In this document: one piece after another, positions 9,406 to 17,916 of the stretch
How the letters are laid out: each line of letters starts with the position of its first letter
Position numbering within the stretch: the first letter of the stretch is position 1
Assembly (NCBI RefSeq): GCF_900168255.1
Contig: NZ_LT799838.1
Location: 2,604,001-2,668,000 of the forward strand
Reading direction: 5' to 3'
From: Psychrobacter sp. DAB_AL43B
GTDB lineage: Bacteria > Pseudomonadota > Gammaproteobacteria > Pseudomonadales > Moraxellaceae
Length of the DNA: 64,000 nt
Program-made: the position numbers and the translations under genes
The notes under the pieces: generated by a model
The model's database searches: none
Told to the model about the DNA's origin: nothing
What the model saw: the letters and a program-made list of their open reading frames with translations, nothing else

Positions 9406-10023
9406 ATGTCTGATTTAGACCTTATCAAAGAAAGTGAAATGGCCGCGCGTGGCGTATATCGTCTCTACTCGCGTAAGATATTTTTGGCACCAAACAATCG
9501 CCATTTTCACGAACAACGTATCAACGCAGCACTGTTATTAAACGAAAAAGAGCCGCTGCAAGGTGCCATCGCAGATTTCTTTTATGGTTGCTGGTATGAT
9601 ATCCCTTACGATGTCACCAACATGTTTACGCGCTTGCAAGGTCGTCTATTGCCTCACATAGAACAAGGTTTTCGCGATTGTATCGATAAAAAAAGCTATA
9701 TCCAAAAAAATAGTACGCTGGCGACCCGCTGGAGCGTACTGGTATCGCCTTCACTAAATGAACAGACCCAGCGTTTACGTATCAGTAGTGATGACGCCAA
9801 AGAAATCGCGAAAGACATCACCGCCGAGCTGATGCTAGCACGTGATAATCAAAACTTGGATACAATAGAACAAATAGAAAATGAATTCTTTGCTCATTGT
9901 ATTGCTCGCAACGACCGTTTGGCATTCTCCTTAGTTTGGTTTCGCTTGGGTAAAAGTGACTGGCAATTTGATGATCGCTGGAATAATTGTCAACAAAAAC
10001 TTGATCAAACCACTAAAGCTTAG
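9406..10023 (+). CDS. Protein of unknown family in the Roadblock-PAS cluster
   Basis: I do not recognise this 205-residue protein. It is soluble, mixed in charge and Trp/Tyr/Phe-rich in places (DFFYGCWYDIPYD, LVWFRLGKSDWQFDDRWNN). It has no signal peptide or membrane helix, and appears mostly helical. AGGA lies upstream of the ATG. It starts 74 bp after the PhnD-like gene and ends 53 bp before the next cluster member, consistent with one operon. A role in the same signalling unit is inferred from position only. Confidence 0.7.
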   Translation: MSDLDLIKESEMAARGVYRLYSRKIFLAPNNRHFHEQRINAALLLNEKEPLQGAIADFFYGCWYDIPYDVTNMFTRLQGRLLPHIEQGFRDCIDKKSYIQKNSTLATRWSVLVSPSLNEQTQRLRISSDDAKEIAKDITAELMLARDNQNLDTIEQIENEFFAHCIARNDRLAFSLVWFRLGKSDWQFDDRWNNCQQKLDQTTKA

Positions 10024-10076
10024 ATTTGCTCTTTTGTTAAAACGACTCATAAAACTTCATTTGAATGGTAGCTGTT

Positions 10077-10691
10077 ATGTCCTCTTATTTAAACGCTGAT
10101 AAAACGTATCTGACCTTGACTCCAGCCGGTATTTTTGAGGCCTTTTCACAAAGTGAGCCAACTGCTGAACAGCTATCATTACAAGATTTATTATCCTATA
10201 ACGAGACTTTGCTAGCCGCTGACTGGCTCGAACGCTATTCTGATGAGTGGTTAGATAGCTTTTTAGAACACGGCTGGATCGAGAAGCTGTCGCTATTCTT
10301 GCCCGCTCCCAATTTGCCATTAGACCAGTTTTTACCTTATGTAGTATCGAGCTTGTCCGGTAAACGCCGTGCAGCGATTGGCTCTGATGAAGGGTTTTGC
10401 CTAGCGCGGATAGGCTATAGCCAAGAAGAAGCAGACATGCTTAGTGTGGCTGCTGCTGACTTTTCGGGCTTTATGCTACGCCAAAAACAACGCGGCTGGG
10501 CCGTAGAAAGTCAAGCTATCTCATTCTTTCAGCAAGTTGATTTACTGATTCCTGAGACCAGCTTTGTGTTCTTATGGATTGATGGTTCAGGCTACGTGCT
10601 CATCATTGATGGCGAACCTTTGACCAATAATCGTGCCTTTGTTGAGCTGGTCTGGGCATTAAAAACTTCTGGGCTTAGATTTCTGAGTTAG
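10077..10691 (+). CDS. Protein of unknown family, last gene of the Roadblock-PAS cluster
   Basis: I do not recognise this protein of about 204 residues. Two in-frame ATGs exist at 10065 and 10077; the second, giving MSSYLNADKTYL, is preferred only because its N-terminus looks more natural, and neither has a strong ribosome-binding site. It is soluble and acidic. An N-terminal helical half (LSLQDLLSYNETLLAADWLERYSD-type residues) precedes a C-terminal alternating strand region. A strong hairpin terminator 68 bp downstream closes the cluster. Confidence 0.65.
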   Translation: MSSYLNADKTYLTLTPAGIFEAFSQSEPTAEQLSLQDLLSYNETLLAADWLERYSDEWLDSFLEHGWIEKLSLFLPAPNLPLDQFLPYVVSSLSGKRRAAIGSDEGFCLARIGYSQEEADMLSVAAADFSGFMLRQKQRGWAVESQAISFFQQVDLLIPETSFVFLWIDGSGYVLIIDGEPLTNNRAFVELVWALKTSGLRFLS

Positions 10692-10759
10692 AACTCATAA
10701 ATTAATACTACCGAATGAAGTCAACTGCATTAAAAAGTCCGAAAATCTAAGCTATTAAG

Positions 10760-10793
10760 TGCGCCTTATTATAAATAATAGGCGCATTTTTTT
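10760..10793 (+). terminator. Terminator of the Roadblock-PAS cluster
   Basis: The stem TGCGCCT-(T)-ATTA pairs with TAATAGGCGCA, with one bulged T, and is followed directly by a seven-T run. Confidence 0.85.
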
Positions 10794-10850
10794 ATGGGAT
10801 TAAAAAATGTATTAATGAAATTGAAGCCTTTATTAATAACGTACAAGCAC

Positions 10851-10890
10851 AAAAAAGACCCCATTTTAAGGAGTCTTTTAATATTTTTTA
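10851..10890. terminator. Second hairpin, possibly bidirectional
   Basis: AAAAAGACCCC pairs with GGAGTCTTTT with one mismatch around a short loop. A residues precede the stem and T-rich sequence follows, so it could stop transcription from either side, including read-through from the minus-strand HdeD-like gene. Confidence 0.5.
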
Positions 10891-11038
10891 TATAGTCGAT
10901 TCAATTTGAAAAGAATACAGTGCAACTGAGATAAATTTTGCGAAGCCTCTGGAGTGCGAAGCACACAGCAAGCGAGGAAGATTTATCCCAGTATAACGCT
11001 ATTTTTAACGTACCTCTTTTATATTGAATTGGGTATAA
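10891..11038. repeat. MITE-like imperfect palindromic element, about 148 bp
   Basis: The ends are inverted repeats: TATAgtcgATTCAATttgAAAAGA on the left matches the complement of the right end, TATAcccaATTCAATataAAAGAG. A second inner pair is ACTGaGATAAAT against ACTGgGATAAAT. The core contains TGCGAAGC twice and CCTC...GAGG arms. No transposase is encoded. It lies 8 bp past the stop of the HdeD-like gene. From memory, very similar palindromes occur many times between genes in Psychrobacter, but that was not checked here. Confidence 0.6.
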
Positions 11039-11045
11039 CCGAAAC

Positions 11046-11567
11046 CTACATGTTTCGAACCAAAGGCGGTTGTACACGTGAATACATGATGAGTGATATG
11101 CCATTAGAGATCAGCTCAACTGCCAATAGCACACCAAGGATATAAGTCGCTGACTGCGGATAGCCGATAAATATCATAATAGCTAAAGCAATCGAGATAA
11201 GTCCTGAGATTAATAAGGGTATGAAAGCCACTGTCTTGCGTAGCCCAAAAGCGACAATGACTCTAACAATACCTGTTGCCATAAACAAAATAGCAATCAC
11301 CATCGTCAAAGTTAATATGCCTTGCAACGGGTTTTGTAGTAGCTCAATACCAATCAATATACCCAATACACCACCGATGGCAGCAAGTACTTTACCAGTC
11401 GTACTATGCGCACGAAATAGTGCGATAAACTGTAAAATACCGACGAGAAGGAAGGTAAACCCTGCTAATTGTTCAGCGGCGAAAGTGGCACTAAGAGGAT
11501 TAAAAAACGCAAATATACCGCCAAGGATACTGATAATACCAACCACCAGCCACAATGTACGACTCAT
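11046..11567 (-). CDS. HdeD/DUF308 family membrane protein
   Basis: The 173-residue protein has about six hydrophobic helices in pairs: LWLVVGIISILGGIFAFF, FTFLLVGILQFIALF, LAAIGGVLGILIGI, LTMVIAILFMATGIV, LISGLISIALAIMIF and ILGVLLAVELISNGISL. This is the DUF308 repeat architecture of HdeD, an inner-membrane protein linked in E. coli to acid resistance. I chose the ATG at 11567 (MSRTLW), which has AAGGTG upstream. A longer frame reaching 11624 adds an unlikely basic leader. It stands alone, and its 3' end abuts the MITE-like repeat. Confidence 0.8.
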   Translation of the reverse strand: MSRTLWLVVGIISILGGIFAFFNPLSATFAAEQLAGFTFLLVGILQFIALFRAHSTTGKVLAAIGGVLGILIGIELLQNPLQGILTLTMVIAILFMATGIVRVIVAFGLRKTVAFIPLLISGLISIALAIMIFIGYPQSATYILGVLLAVELISNGISLIMYSRVQPPLVRNM

Positions 11568-11729
11568 AAAACACCTTACTTTATGTTTAATAGAAAGTAT
11601 ATTATATCGTAGCGCGTTTTTCATCTTGTATGACGGTGGTAATATATTCGAATAGTCCTGTTAAGATCAAGGTCTGGGCGTTGTATTATATTCATAAGCC
11701 TGCTAACTGTTTATGATGGTTTATCAAAA

Positions 11730-12296
11730 TCAGTCCATACTATTCCACTGCTGACGCGTAATTTTATACAGTACATGCTCAGCAAGCGGATGCTTAGATT
11801 TGAGCGCAGGATGGTAAAAATTGTCCTGCGTATCAGTCATGCCGATACGCTCCATAATAAGTTGTGAGCGCTGATTAATCACAGCAGTAAATACAACTAC
11901 CTCATCAAGTGCCAGCTCAGTAAAAGCGAAATCCAAAGACGCACGCGCGGCTTCAGTAGCATAGCCTCGTCCCCAAAAATCTTTGCGCAGTCGCCAAGCG
12001 ATCTCGACACAAGGTGCAAAAGACATATCAGCATGCGTCTGATTCAAGCCGACAAAACCGATAAAGACATCACTGTTTTCTGAACAGTCTTTTAAACTTA
12101 GCGCCCAAAATCCCCAACCGTTATCTTTAATCAGCTGCTGGCATTTAGTCGCAATGATATCACTCACGGTAGCTGACAATAATTTGGCGAAATACTTCAT
12201 CACTTCTGGATCAGCGTTCATCTTAGCAAATATTGCAAAATCGCTTGATTGCCATTGTCTAAGATAAAGCCGCTCTGTTTCTATATAGCATGTCAT
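11730..12296 (-). CDS. GNAT acetyltransferase, RimJ/RimL type
   Basis: The 188-residue protein begins IETERLYLRQWQSSDF and has FIGFVGL, IAWRLRKDFWGRGYATEAA (acetyl-CoA pyrophosphate-binding loop RxxxxGxG/A) and QLIMERIGM. These are hallmarks of the RimJ/RimL-like GNAT subfamily, which acetylates protein N-termini or small amines. The substrate is unknown. It follows the MocA-type gene by 38 bp on the same strand and might be co-transcribed, but nothing ties it functionally to molybdenum enzymes. Confidence 0.85.
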   Translation of the reverse strand: MTCYIETERLYLRQWQSSDFAIFAKMNADPEVMKYFAKLLSATVSDIIATKCQQLIKDNGWGFWALSLKDCSENSDVFIGFVGLNQTHADMSFAPCVEIAWRLRKDFWGRGYATEAARASLDFAFTELALDEVVVFTAVINQRSQLIMERIGMTDTQDNFYHPALKSKHPLAEHVLYKITRQQWNSMD

Positions 12297-12334
12297 TTAG
12301 TACTCGATAGCGCTCATTAAAGTGCTCATTACTC

Positions 12335-13120
12335 TTATTTATCAATCCAGCCTTGTTGCTTGGCATAAGCAAGTTGTTCAGGCGTATCGATATCATAATT
12401 GAGCTGATGATTGATAACTACCTGTATTTGCTTGGGTGGCAATCCTCGAATGAGATGACGCAGTCCCTTATCACCAACTAATTCTGACTGCCATTGTTTA
12501 AGTAGCTCATAATTAATCACCAAAGGTACGCCGATGATATTTTTTTTAGGTGGTTTATCGAATGGCATTTTATTTAGTGGCAACTTATCAAAGTACTGCC
12601 AGTCACTATCGCCACTATAGCTGCTTGCCACCACAGCCTGCTTACCTGCTAATAATTCGATTAAATGCTGCTGATCTAAGAGTACTTGGTCAATCCCCAT
12701 GATTAATACTCGATTTAAAAGACGATTATCAAGGTCAGTTAATGCATCGACACCTAAACGCAAGCTCTGCGCCATACCCATTTTAGGTGTTGGATTGATG
12801 ACCGTATGAATCATTGGGTGCTGAGCGGCTAACGGTTCAATTGCATTAGCAATGCACAGGTTTTCTCTAGGAATGACAACGATGATAGTTTGTGGCTGAG
12901 TGCTCAATGCCAATTTAAGCATATGACTGATTAATGGCTCGCCATTTTTGCAAAGTAATTGCTTAGCTTGACCAAGACGGCGACTCAAGCCACTTGCTAA
13001 TATAATGATGGCGTGGCTGTTATGTGGTGGATGGGTTTTATGTTGAGTATAGCTTTGCTGTTGCACACCATTTAGCTGCTGTGTTTTAGCTTCTACTGTT
13101 GTCGATTTATCCTTATTCAT
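12335..13120 (-). CDS. MocA-like molybdopterin nucleotidyltransferase
   Basis: The 261-residue protein has an NTP-transferase fold: AIIILASGLSRRLGQAKQLL (nucleotide-binding loop), GEPLISHML, LIMGIDQVLL and a C-terminal IDTPEQLAYAKQQ tail. MocA converts molybdenum cofactor to the cytosine dinucleotide form required by xanthine-oxidase-family enzymes of the PaoC type. Its start overlaps the xdhC-type stop by 4 bp (ATGA), and it lies downstream of the PaoABC-like genes. It has an extra N-terminal polar stretch of about 35 residues and a poly-Pro/Lys segment near residue 190. Confidence 0.85.
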   Translation of the reverse strand: MNKDKSTTVEAKTQQLNGVQQQSYTQHKTHPPHNSHAIIILASGLSRRLGQAKQLLCKNGEPLISHMLKLALSTQPQTIIVVIPRENLCIANAIEPLAAQHPMIHTVINPTPKMGMAQSLRLGVDALTDLDNRLLNRVLIMGIDQVLLDQQHLIELLAGKQAVVASSYSGDSDWQYFDKLPLNKMPFDKPPKKNIIGVPLVINYELLKQWQSELVGDKGLRHLIRGLPPKQIQVVINHQLNYDIDTPEQLAYAKQQGWIDK

Positions 13121-14397
13121 ACGCAGCTCAGCGTTGCAATACTGCTCATGGCTGCGGTATCTGAAAGTTCGTTAGCTGAAAACTCTGCTGGTGCCTTTTG
13201 ACCATACATCACTGCATTTACTTGTGCCATGATACCTAGTGCCAATGCTTCAGGTCCGTCTCCACCTAACTTATAGCCGATAGGATAGTGTAGTTTGCTA
13301 ATACCATCCTTTAAGGCAGTAGGATTTTTTTTGACGGCATTAATCTCATTAATTAGGCGTTCAGTACGATAACGCGGACCTAATTGACCAAGGTATTTAT
13401 AATGGGTCGAATGCTCCAATAATACTGAAAGACGAGCACGATCTTGAGTAAGACTATGTGACATCAAAGCTACCGCTGCATTATCACTCAGTTTAAGCAA
13501 TTGTTCGTGATCATCTAATGACAGTGGCATTACGATATCAGCTTGAGGAAAGTGTAGACGAGATGCATATTGTGCGCGGCTATCGATGATAGTGACATGC
13601 CAGTCTTGCAGCTTTGCCATGGTCACCAGTGGCATCACATCGTTACCGGCACCGCAAATAAGCAAACGTAGTTGTGGTTGTAAACGTTGTAGTAGCCACT
13701 CTGTCGTTAAACCACCATTTTTCAAGATAACATATTCAGTATTTTTATCAGACACTTCATACGTTGATAGCGCTTCAACTGTATCTCTAAGCACATGAGT
13801 AACAGTACTTGACCCCTCACCCTCAGATAAAGCTTGATTAGAAATACTATCACCATCAATAACCGTTATTTTTCCACTATCGATATAAGTCTCTATATCA
13901 ACTCGCATACCAATTGGTAACTGTTCAATATCATTGCTACCCGAGCGAATTAAAGTCGCTATCGTTGCCGGCTGCTGGGTACGGCGAACGTGGCGAATGA
14001 TATCTAATAAGGGCAGCGCAGCTTTTAAACGCTCAAATAATACGTGTACCTTTCCATTACAGCCTAAACCAAAATTTAGCTCATTGTCTAAATAACTATT
14101 ACCACTAAGTTCATGCTCTTCAATTTCATGGTCTTCATCCGCCTGTTCGTCACCCGTTTGGTAAACCTGCACATTTGCACCGTTGCGAGTCAACCAAAAG
14201 GCGCGTTTGATGATATGTGGCTCAAGGCAACCGCCACTAATCATGCCAACAGAGCGTCCATCTGCGCAGATAAGCATCATCGCGCCCGTACGGCGATATG
14301 CCGAGCCTTCCGTACGCACCACTGTCGCCAGCACTGCGTCAACATTTTTCTCCTGCGCTGTGCTTGCCAGCTTAAGAATATCAGCGACCTGATTCAT
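13117..14397 (-). CDS. XdhC/CoxI family maturation factor (PaoD-like)
   Basis: XdhC-family proteins bind the molybdenum cofactor, help sulfurate it and insert it into the apo-enzyme. The 426-residue protein has an N-terminal XdhC domain (VLATVVRTEGSAYRRTGAMMLI, SGGCLEPHI, GLGCNGKVHVLFE). A C-terminal Rossmann-like domain follows (LLICGAGNDVMPLVTMAKLQDWHVTIIDSR, MSHSLTQDRARLS, YLGQLGPRYR). AGAGGAAA precedes the ATG. It sits 103 bp downstream of the large-subunit gene, with a hairpin between, and overlaps the MocA-like gene by 4 bp. Confidence 0.9.
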   Translation of the reverse strand: MNQVADILKLASTAQEKNVDAVLATVVRTEGSAYRRTGAMMLICADGRSVGMISGGCLEPHIIKRAFWLTRNGANVQVYQTGDEQADEDHEIEEHELSGNSYLDNELNFGLGCNGKVHVLFERLKAALPLLDIIRHVRRTQQPATIATLIRSGSNDIEQLPIGMRVDIETYIDSGKITVIDGDSISNQALSEGEGSSTVTHVLRDTVEALSTYEVSDKNTEYVILKNGGLTTEWLLQRLQPQLRLLICGAGNDVMPLVTMAKLQDWHVTIIDSRAQYASRLHFPQADIVMPLSLDDHEQLLKLSDNAAVALMSHSLTQDRARLSVLLEHSTHYKYLGQLGPRYRTERLINEINAVKKNPTALKDGISKLHYPIGYKLGGDGPEALALGIMAQVNAVMYGQKAPAEFSANELSDTAAMSSIATLSCV

Positions 14398-14439
14398 ATT
14401 TCCTCTTATTTTCTATCTAGAACTATAATCATCAGTTTA

Positions 14440-14470
14440 TAAAACCCGCTAACTGCTATAGCTAACGGGC
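14440..14470 (-). terminator. Intra-operon hairpin between large subunit and XdhC genes
   Basis: An imperfect stem (CCCGTTAGC / GTTAGCGGG on the minus strand) is followed by TTTTAT. It could act as a partial terminator so that maturation proteins are made in smaller amounts than the enzyme subunits. Confidence 0.5.
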
Positions 14471-14500
14471 TTCTTTAATTACTCTGTTTGACTAATACAC

Positions 14501-16921
14501 CTACTCTGGTAGCTCATAAAGCAGCTTATCAAGCGTGATGGGAAAATCATAAACACGAACCCCAACCGCATTATAGATAGCGTTGGCAATAGCCGCAGCC
14601 GCGCCTGATATTGCAGTCTCGCCTATTCCTTTGATATGCATGGGGTTAGTATAAGGGTCATCTTCTTCGACTAATATAACCTCCAATTGCGGTACGTCAG
14701 CATTGACTGGAATATGATATTCAGCAAGGTCATGGTTACATAAGCGACCGTCACGCTTATCATGGATGACCTCTTCCATCAAAGCTGAACCAATGCCAAA
14801 CACCATACCGCCGTAGCACTGTGAGGTGGCCGTTTTATGATTAAGAATACGCCCAGCGGCGAATGCACCGGTCATTCGTTTGACTCGAATCTCACCGGTG
14901 ACTCTATGCACTGCTACTTCTGCGAAGTTAGCACCAAAAGATGCTTGGCGATGGCTTTTGGCATTTTTACCAGGTTTGATTTGTCCTTTGGCGCTAATCT
15001 TTTGTTCATCGTATGTCGCAACGATATCGGCTAAGGCATAAGACTGGAAGTTCCTAAAGTCGTATTTTTCATTGAAAGCTTTTGGTAGGGATAAACCTGT
15101 TTTTTCGGTTACTGTATTTTTTAAATCTTCTGCTCTATCTTTAACGGTCTCGATAGCAGCTTCTGTCATGCTGGGATTATGGTCGCCTGCTTGCTTGATT
15201 TGCCCGTTATCAAACTGGATGGTATCGGGATAAAGACCGACTTTGTCTGCCAGCATTTCACGCAGTTGCTCACAAGCTAAATAAACACCACTACCAGCAC
15301 TTGCTGCGCCCACACTACCACCCGAACCTGAAGCAGGCGGCAGTTCACTATCGCCCAACTTCATCTCGATATGATCTATCGGTAAACCCAACAAATCAGC
15401 CGCTACCTGAGAGAATACCGTATAAGAGCCAGTACCAATATCTGTCATATCGGTTTCGATGATAGCCTTGATGCCAAGCTCTTTTGAGTCATCAACTTGC
15501 AAAGTTGCCCGCGCTTCCGAAGGTTTTAACTGGTTACCACGAGCAGATGCCGCCATTCCTGTGCCAATCCACCAATCCCCCTCCAATTGACTAGCAGGTT
15601 TGGCATTGCGCTTATCCCAGCCGAACTGCTCTGCCCCTTGCTCCATACAGGCAACGAGCTGGCGCGTCGAAAACGGAATATCTTGGCTCGGGTCTTGCTC
15701 AGGCTCATTACGGCGGCGCAGCTCAATGGGATCGATATTCAACTGAGAGGCCAATTCGTCCATCGCACATTCAACGGCAATCATACCTACTGCTTCACCG
15801 GGGGCACGCATTGAGCCTGATAGTACTTGGTTCATATCTACTTTTTTATAATTTACCCGACGATTTTCACCGCGGTATAAATACTTAGTAGACAAAGCAG
15901 TGGGTTCAAAAAATGCCTCTCCGGGTAAATTACTGGTAACAGTATCGTGAATCATGGTATTGATGACACCATCTTTATCACAGCCAATAGCAATACGCTG
16001 ACGGGTGTTTGAGCGTCTTACTGTCGCTTCCATGACTTGCGGGCGCGTCATACTAATTAGCACAGGGCGACCCAACTCTTTTGCAGAAATAGCGGCCGCA
16101 ATTGATTCAGGGGCAATACCGAGCTTACTGCCAAAGCCGCCACCGACATAATAAGAAATAAGTTGTACTTGGTCCTTATTCAAGTCTAAGGCGTCCATAA
16201 CTTGCTGTTTGCAAGGCGCAATCATTTGGTTTGAGGTGTACATGATGAGCTTATCATCTTCCCAATAAGCCAAAGTAGCATGTGGTTCCATAGGAGAATT
16301 ACTTTGGCTTGGGGTATGATAAAAGCGATCAAGGGTAACGGCTGAATCAGCCAGTCCTTGCTCTGGGTCACCGTTTATCGCATTTTTATCTGAGCCTTTT
16401 TTCTCATCAATATCATGAGCATTAGTAAGCTCTTTGGTAAAATTTAAGGCCGCTTGCTCAGTCTCATCTTTATAACTAACCTTCAGGGCATTTGCGCCTT
16501 CTGTCGCTGCTTCAAAGGTTTCAGCAACTACCACGGCAATCGGCTGACCATGATAAAAAATCTCACTAACGCCCTGTGTTGGGGCTTTGGTTTCGCCGCC
16601 TTGCTGAGCATTACGCAAAAAGTGCTTGGGATCAGTCACCACTTTGATAATGCCAGGAATATCGTCTAAAGCGCTACTATCGATATTCTTAATCTGACCT
16701 CTGGCAATCTTGGCACTGACTAACACACCATAAACTTGATTTTCTCGATAAATCTCTGCCGAATAAGGCGCTTGTCCGCTAACCTTTAATGAGCCGTCGA
16801 CACGGTTAATGGGTTTACCAACCAAATTGCTTGCCGTTTTGTTAAACAAGGTTTCGACAGGCTCATTCATCATCATTTTTTTGGTGGGTTCTGATGGAAG
16901 TACTGAGTCTAGTAATGACAT
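14501..16921 (-). CDS. Molybdopterin-binding large subunit of a PaoC-like aldehyde oxidoreductase
   Basis: This is the catalytic subunit of a xanthine-oxidase-family molybdenum hydroxylase that probably oxidises aldehydes. The 806-residue protein shows VGKPINRVDGSLKVSGQAPYSAE, YVGGGFGSKLG, GSMRAPGEAVG, GSGGSVGAASAGSG and the IKGIGETAISG block with the catalytic glutamate (about residue 768). It is about 70 residues longer than E. coli PaoC. The surplus lies around residues 570-640 as a charged helical insertion (MTEAAIETVKDRAEDLKNTV). GGGAG precedes the start, 2 bp after the FAD-subunit stop. The exact substrate cannot be read from sequence. Confidence 0.9.
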   Translation of the reverse strand: MSLLDSVLPSEPTKKMMMNEPVETLFNKTASNLVGKPINRVDGSLKVSGQAPYSAEIYRENQVYGVLVSAKIARGQIKNIDSSALDDIPGIIKVVTDPKHFLRNAQQGGETKAPTQGVSEIFYHGQPIAVVVAETFEAATEGANALKVSYKDETEQAALNFTKELTNAHDIDEKKGSDKNAINGDPEQGLADSAVTLDRFYHTPSQSNSPMEPHATLAYWEDDKLIMYTSNQMIAPCKQQVMDALDLNKDQVQLISYYVGGGFGSKLGIAPESIAAAISAKELGRPVLISMTRPQVMEATVRRSNTRQRIAIGCDKDGVINTMIHDTVTSNLPGEAFFEPTALSTKYLYRGENRRVNYKKVDMNQVLSGSMRAPGEAVGMIAVECAMDELASQLNIDPIELRRRNEPEQDPSQDIPFSTRQLVACMEQGAEQFGWDKRNAKPASQLEGDWWIGTGMAASARGNQLKPSEARATLQVDDSKELGIKAIIETDMTDIGTGSYTVFSQVAADLLGLPIDHIEMKLGDSELPPASGSGGSVGAASAGSGVYLACEQLREMLADKVGLYPDTIQFDNGQIKQAGDHNPSMTEAAIETVKDRAEDLKNTVTEKTGLSLPKAFNEKYDFRNFQSYALADIVATYDEQKISAKGQIKPGKNAKSHRQASFGANFAEVAVHRVTGEIRVKRMTGAFAAGRILNHKTATSQCYGGMVFGIGSALMEEVIHDKRDGRLCNHDLAEYHIPVNADVPQLEVILVEEDDPYTNPMHIKGIGETAISGAAAAIANAIYNAVGVRVYDFPITLDKLLYELPE

Positions 16922-16923
16922 GA

Positions 16924-17916
16924 TTATGCTCCCTCGCCCGCTAAGGCGCGCTGAATAACTTGTTTTAATAGACGGCGTGTCAGTGGTATTTTAAAGTCGT
17001 TTTGCCCATGACCTTTGGCTTCTTTTAGTAATAAATCTGCTGCCTGCTCAATAGTATCGTTATCGCCTTTAGTATCCGTTAATAAGGCTTCAACCGCTTC
17101 ATTACGCCACGGCTGAGTGCCAATACCGCCAAACGCCAAACGTACTGTTTCTAAATCACCTTTATCATTAACATTTATCACGGCAGCGCACGATATCAAT
17201 GCAAAAGCATAAGAGGCGCGGTCGCGAACTTTGTCATAAGTGTGGCTGCCTTTTATAGGCGCTGGCAGGACTACATGCGTAATAAGCTCGCCAGACTCTA
17301 AAACAGTTTCGATATTAGGCGTGTCTTTTGGCAGGCAATAAAAGTCTTTGATCGCAATGTTGCGTTTACTACCATCCGCTTTAATCGTTTCAATTGTCGC
17401 ATCGAGTAAACGCATCGCAACAGCCATATCGGAGGGGTGCTGAGCAATACAAGCGTCGCTCGTACCCAATATGGCAAGGGTGCGGTTCTCGCCATTGATA
17501 GCCGGACAACCAGTACCAGGATTGCGCTTATTACAAGGACTGTCAGTCTGATAAAAGTAATAGCAACGGGTACGCTGTAAAAAATTGCCGCCCGTGGTGG
17601 CTTTATTACGCAGTTGCCCAGTCGCGCCAGCCAGTATCGCTCGTGATAATATCGGATAATTGGCAATCACTTGCGGATGCGCTGCCAAATCGCTATTAGT
17701 TACCAGCGTACCGATACGTAGCCCACCGTCATTAGTCGTTTCTACTTGCTGTAGTTCTAAGCGAGTCACATCGACCAGCTTGATAGGGGTTTCAATCTCT
17801 AGCTTCATTAAATCTAATAAATTGGTGCCACCTGCAATAAACGAAGCCTCTTTTGGACTGGCCGAAATCGCGGCGTGTTCGGGTGCATCAGCACGGATAT
17901 ATTCAAAGCGTTTCAT
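16924..17916 (-). CDS. FAD-binding subunit with extra Fe-S loop (PaoB-like)
   Basis: This medium subunit passes electrons from the 2Fe-2S centres to FAD. The 330-residue protein has the FAD-binding FIAGGTNLLDLMKLEIETP and ATTGGNFLQRTRCYYF blocks. A cysteine-rich loop (Cys-Tyr-Tyr-Phe, CNKRNPGTGCPA) closely resembles the 4Fe-4S-binding insertion of PaoB and of 4-hydroxybenzoyl-CoA reductase. That loop is why I favour the PaoABC type over ordinary xanthine dehydrogenase. The start overlaps the stop of the small-subunit gene by 4 bp. Confidence 0.9.
   Translation of the reverse strand: MKRFEYIRADAPEHAAISASPKEASFIAGGTNLLDLMKLEIETPIKLVDVTRLELQQVETTNDGGLRIGTLVTNSDLAAHPQVIANYPILSRAILAGATGQLRNKATTGGNFLQRTRCYYFYQTDSPCNKRNPGTGCPAINGENRTLAILGTSDACIAQHPSDMAVAMRLLDATIETIKADGSKRNIAIKDFYCLPKDTPNIETVLESGELITHVVLPAPIKGSHTYDKVRDRASYAFALISCAAVINVNDKGDLETVRLAFGGIGTQPWRNEAVEALLTDTKGDNDTIEQAADLLLKEAKGHGQNDFKIPLTRRLLKQVIQRALAGEGA

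Noticed and set aside
10901..11104. 67-codon minus-strand frame through the palindromic repeat
   Set aside because: It is a translation of the MITE-like element; the repeat structure explains the sequence better than a gene.
13586..13798. Plus-strand frames over the xdhC-mocA and paoC-like genes
   Set aside because: They are antisense shadows of the molybdenum operon with no start signals.
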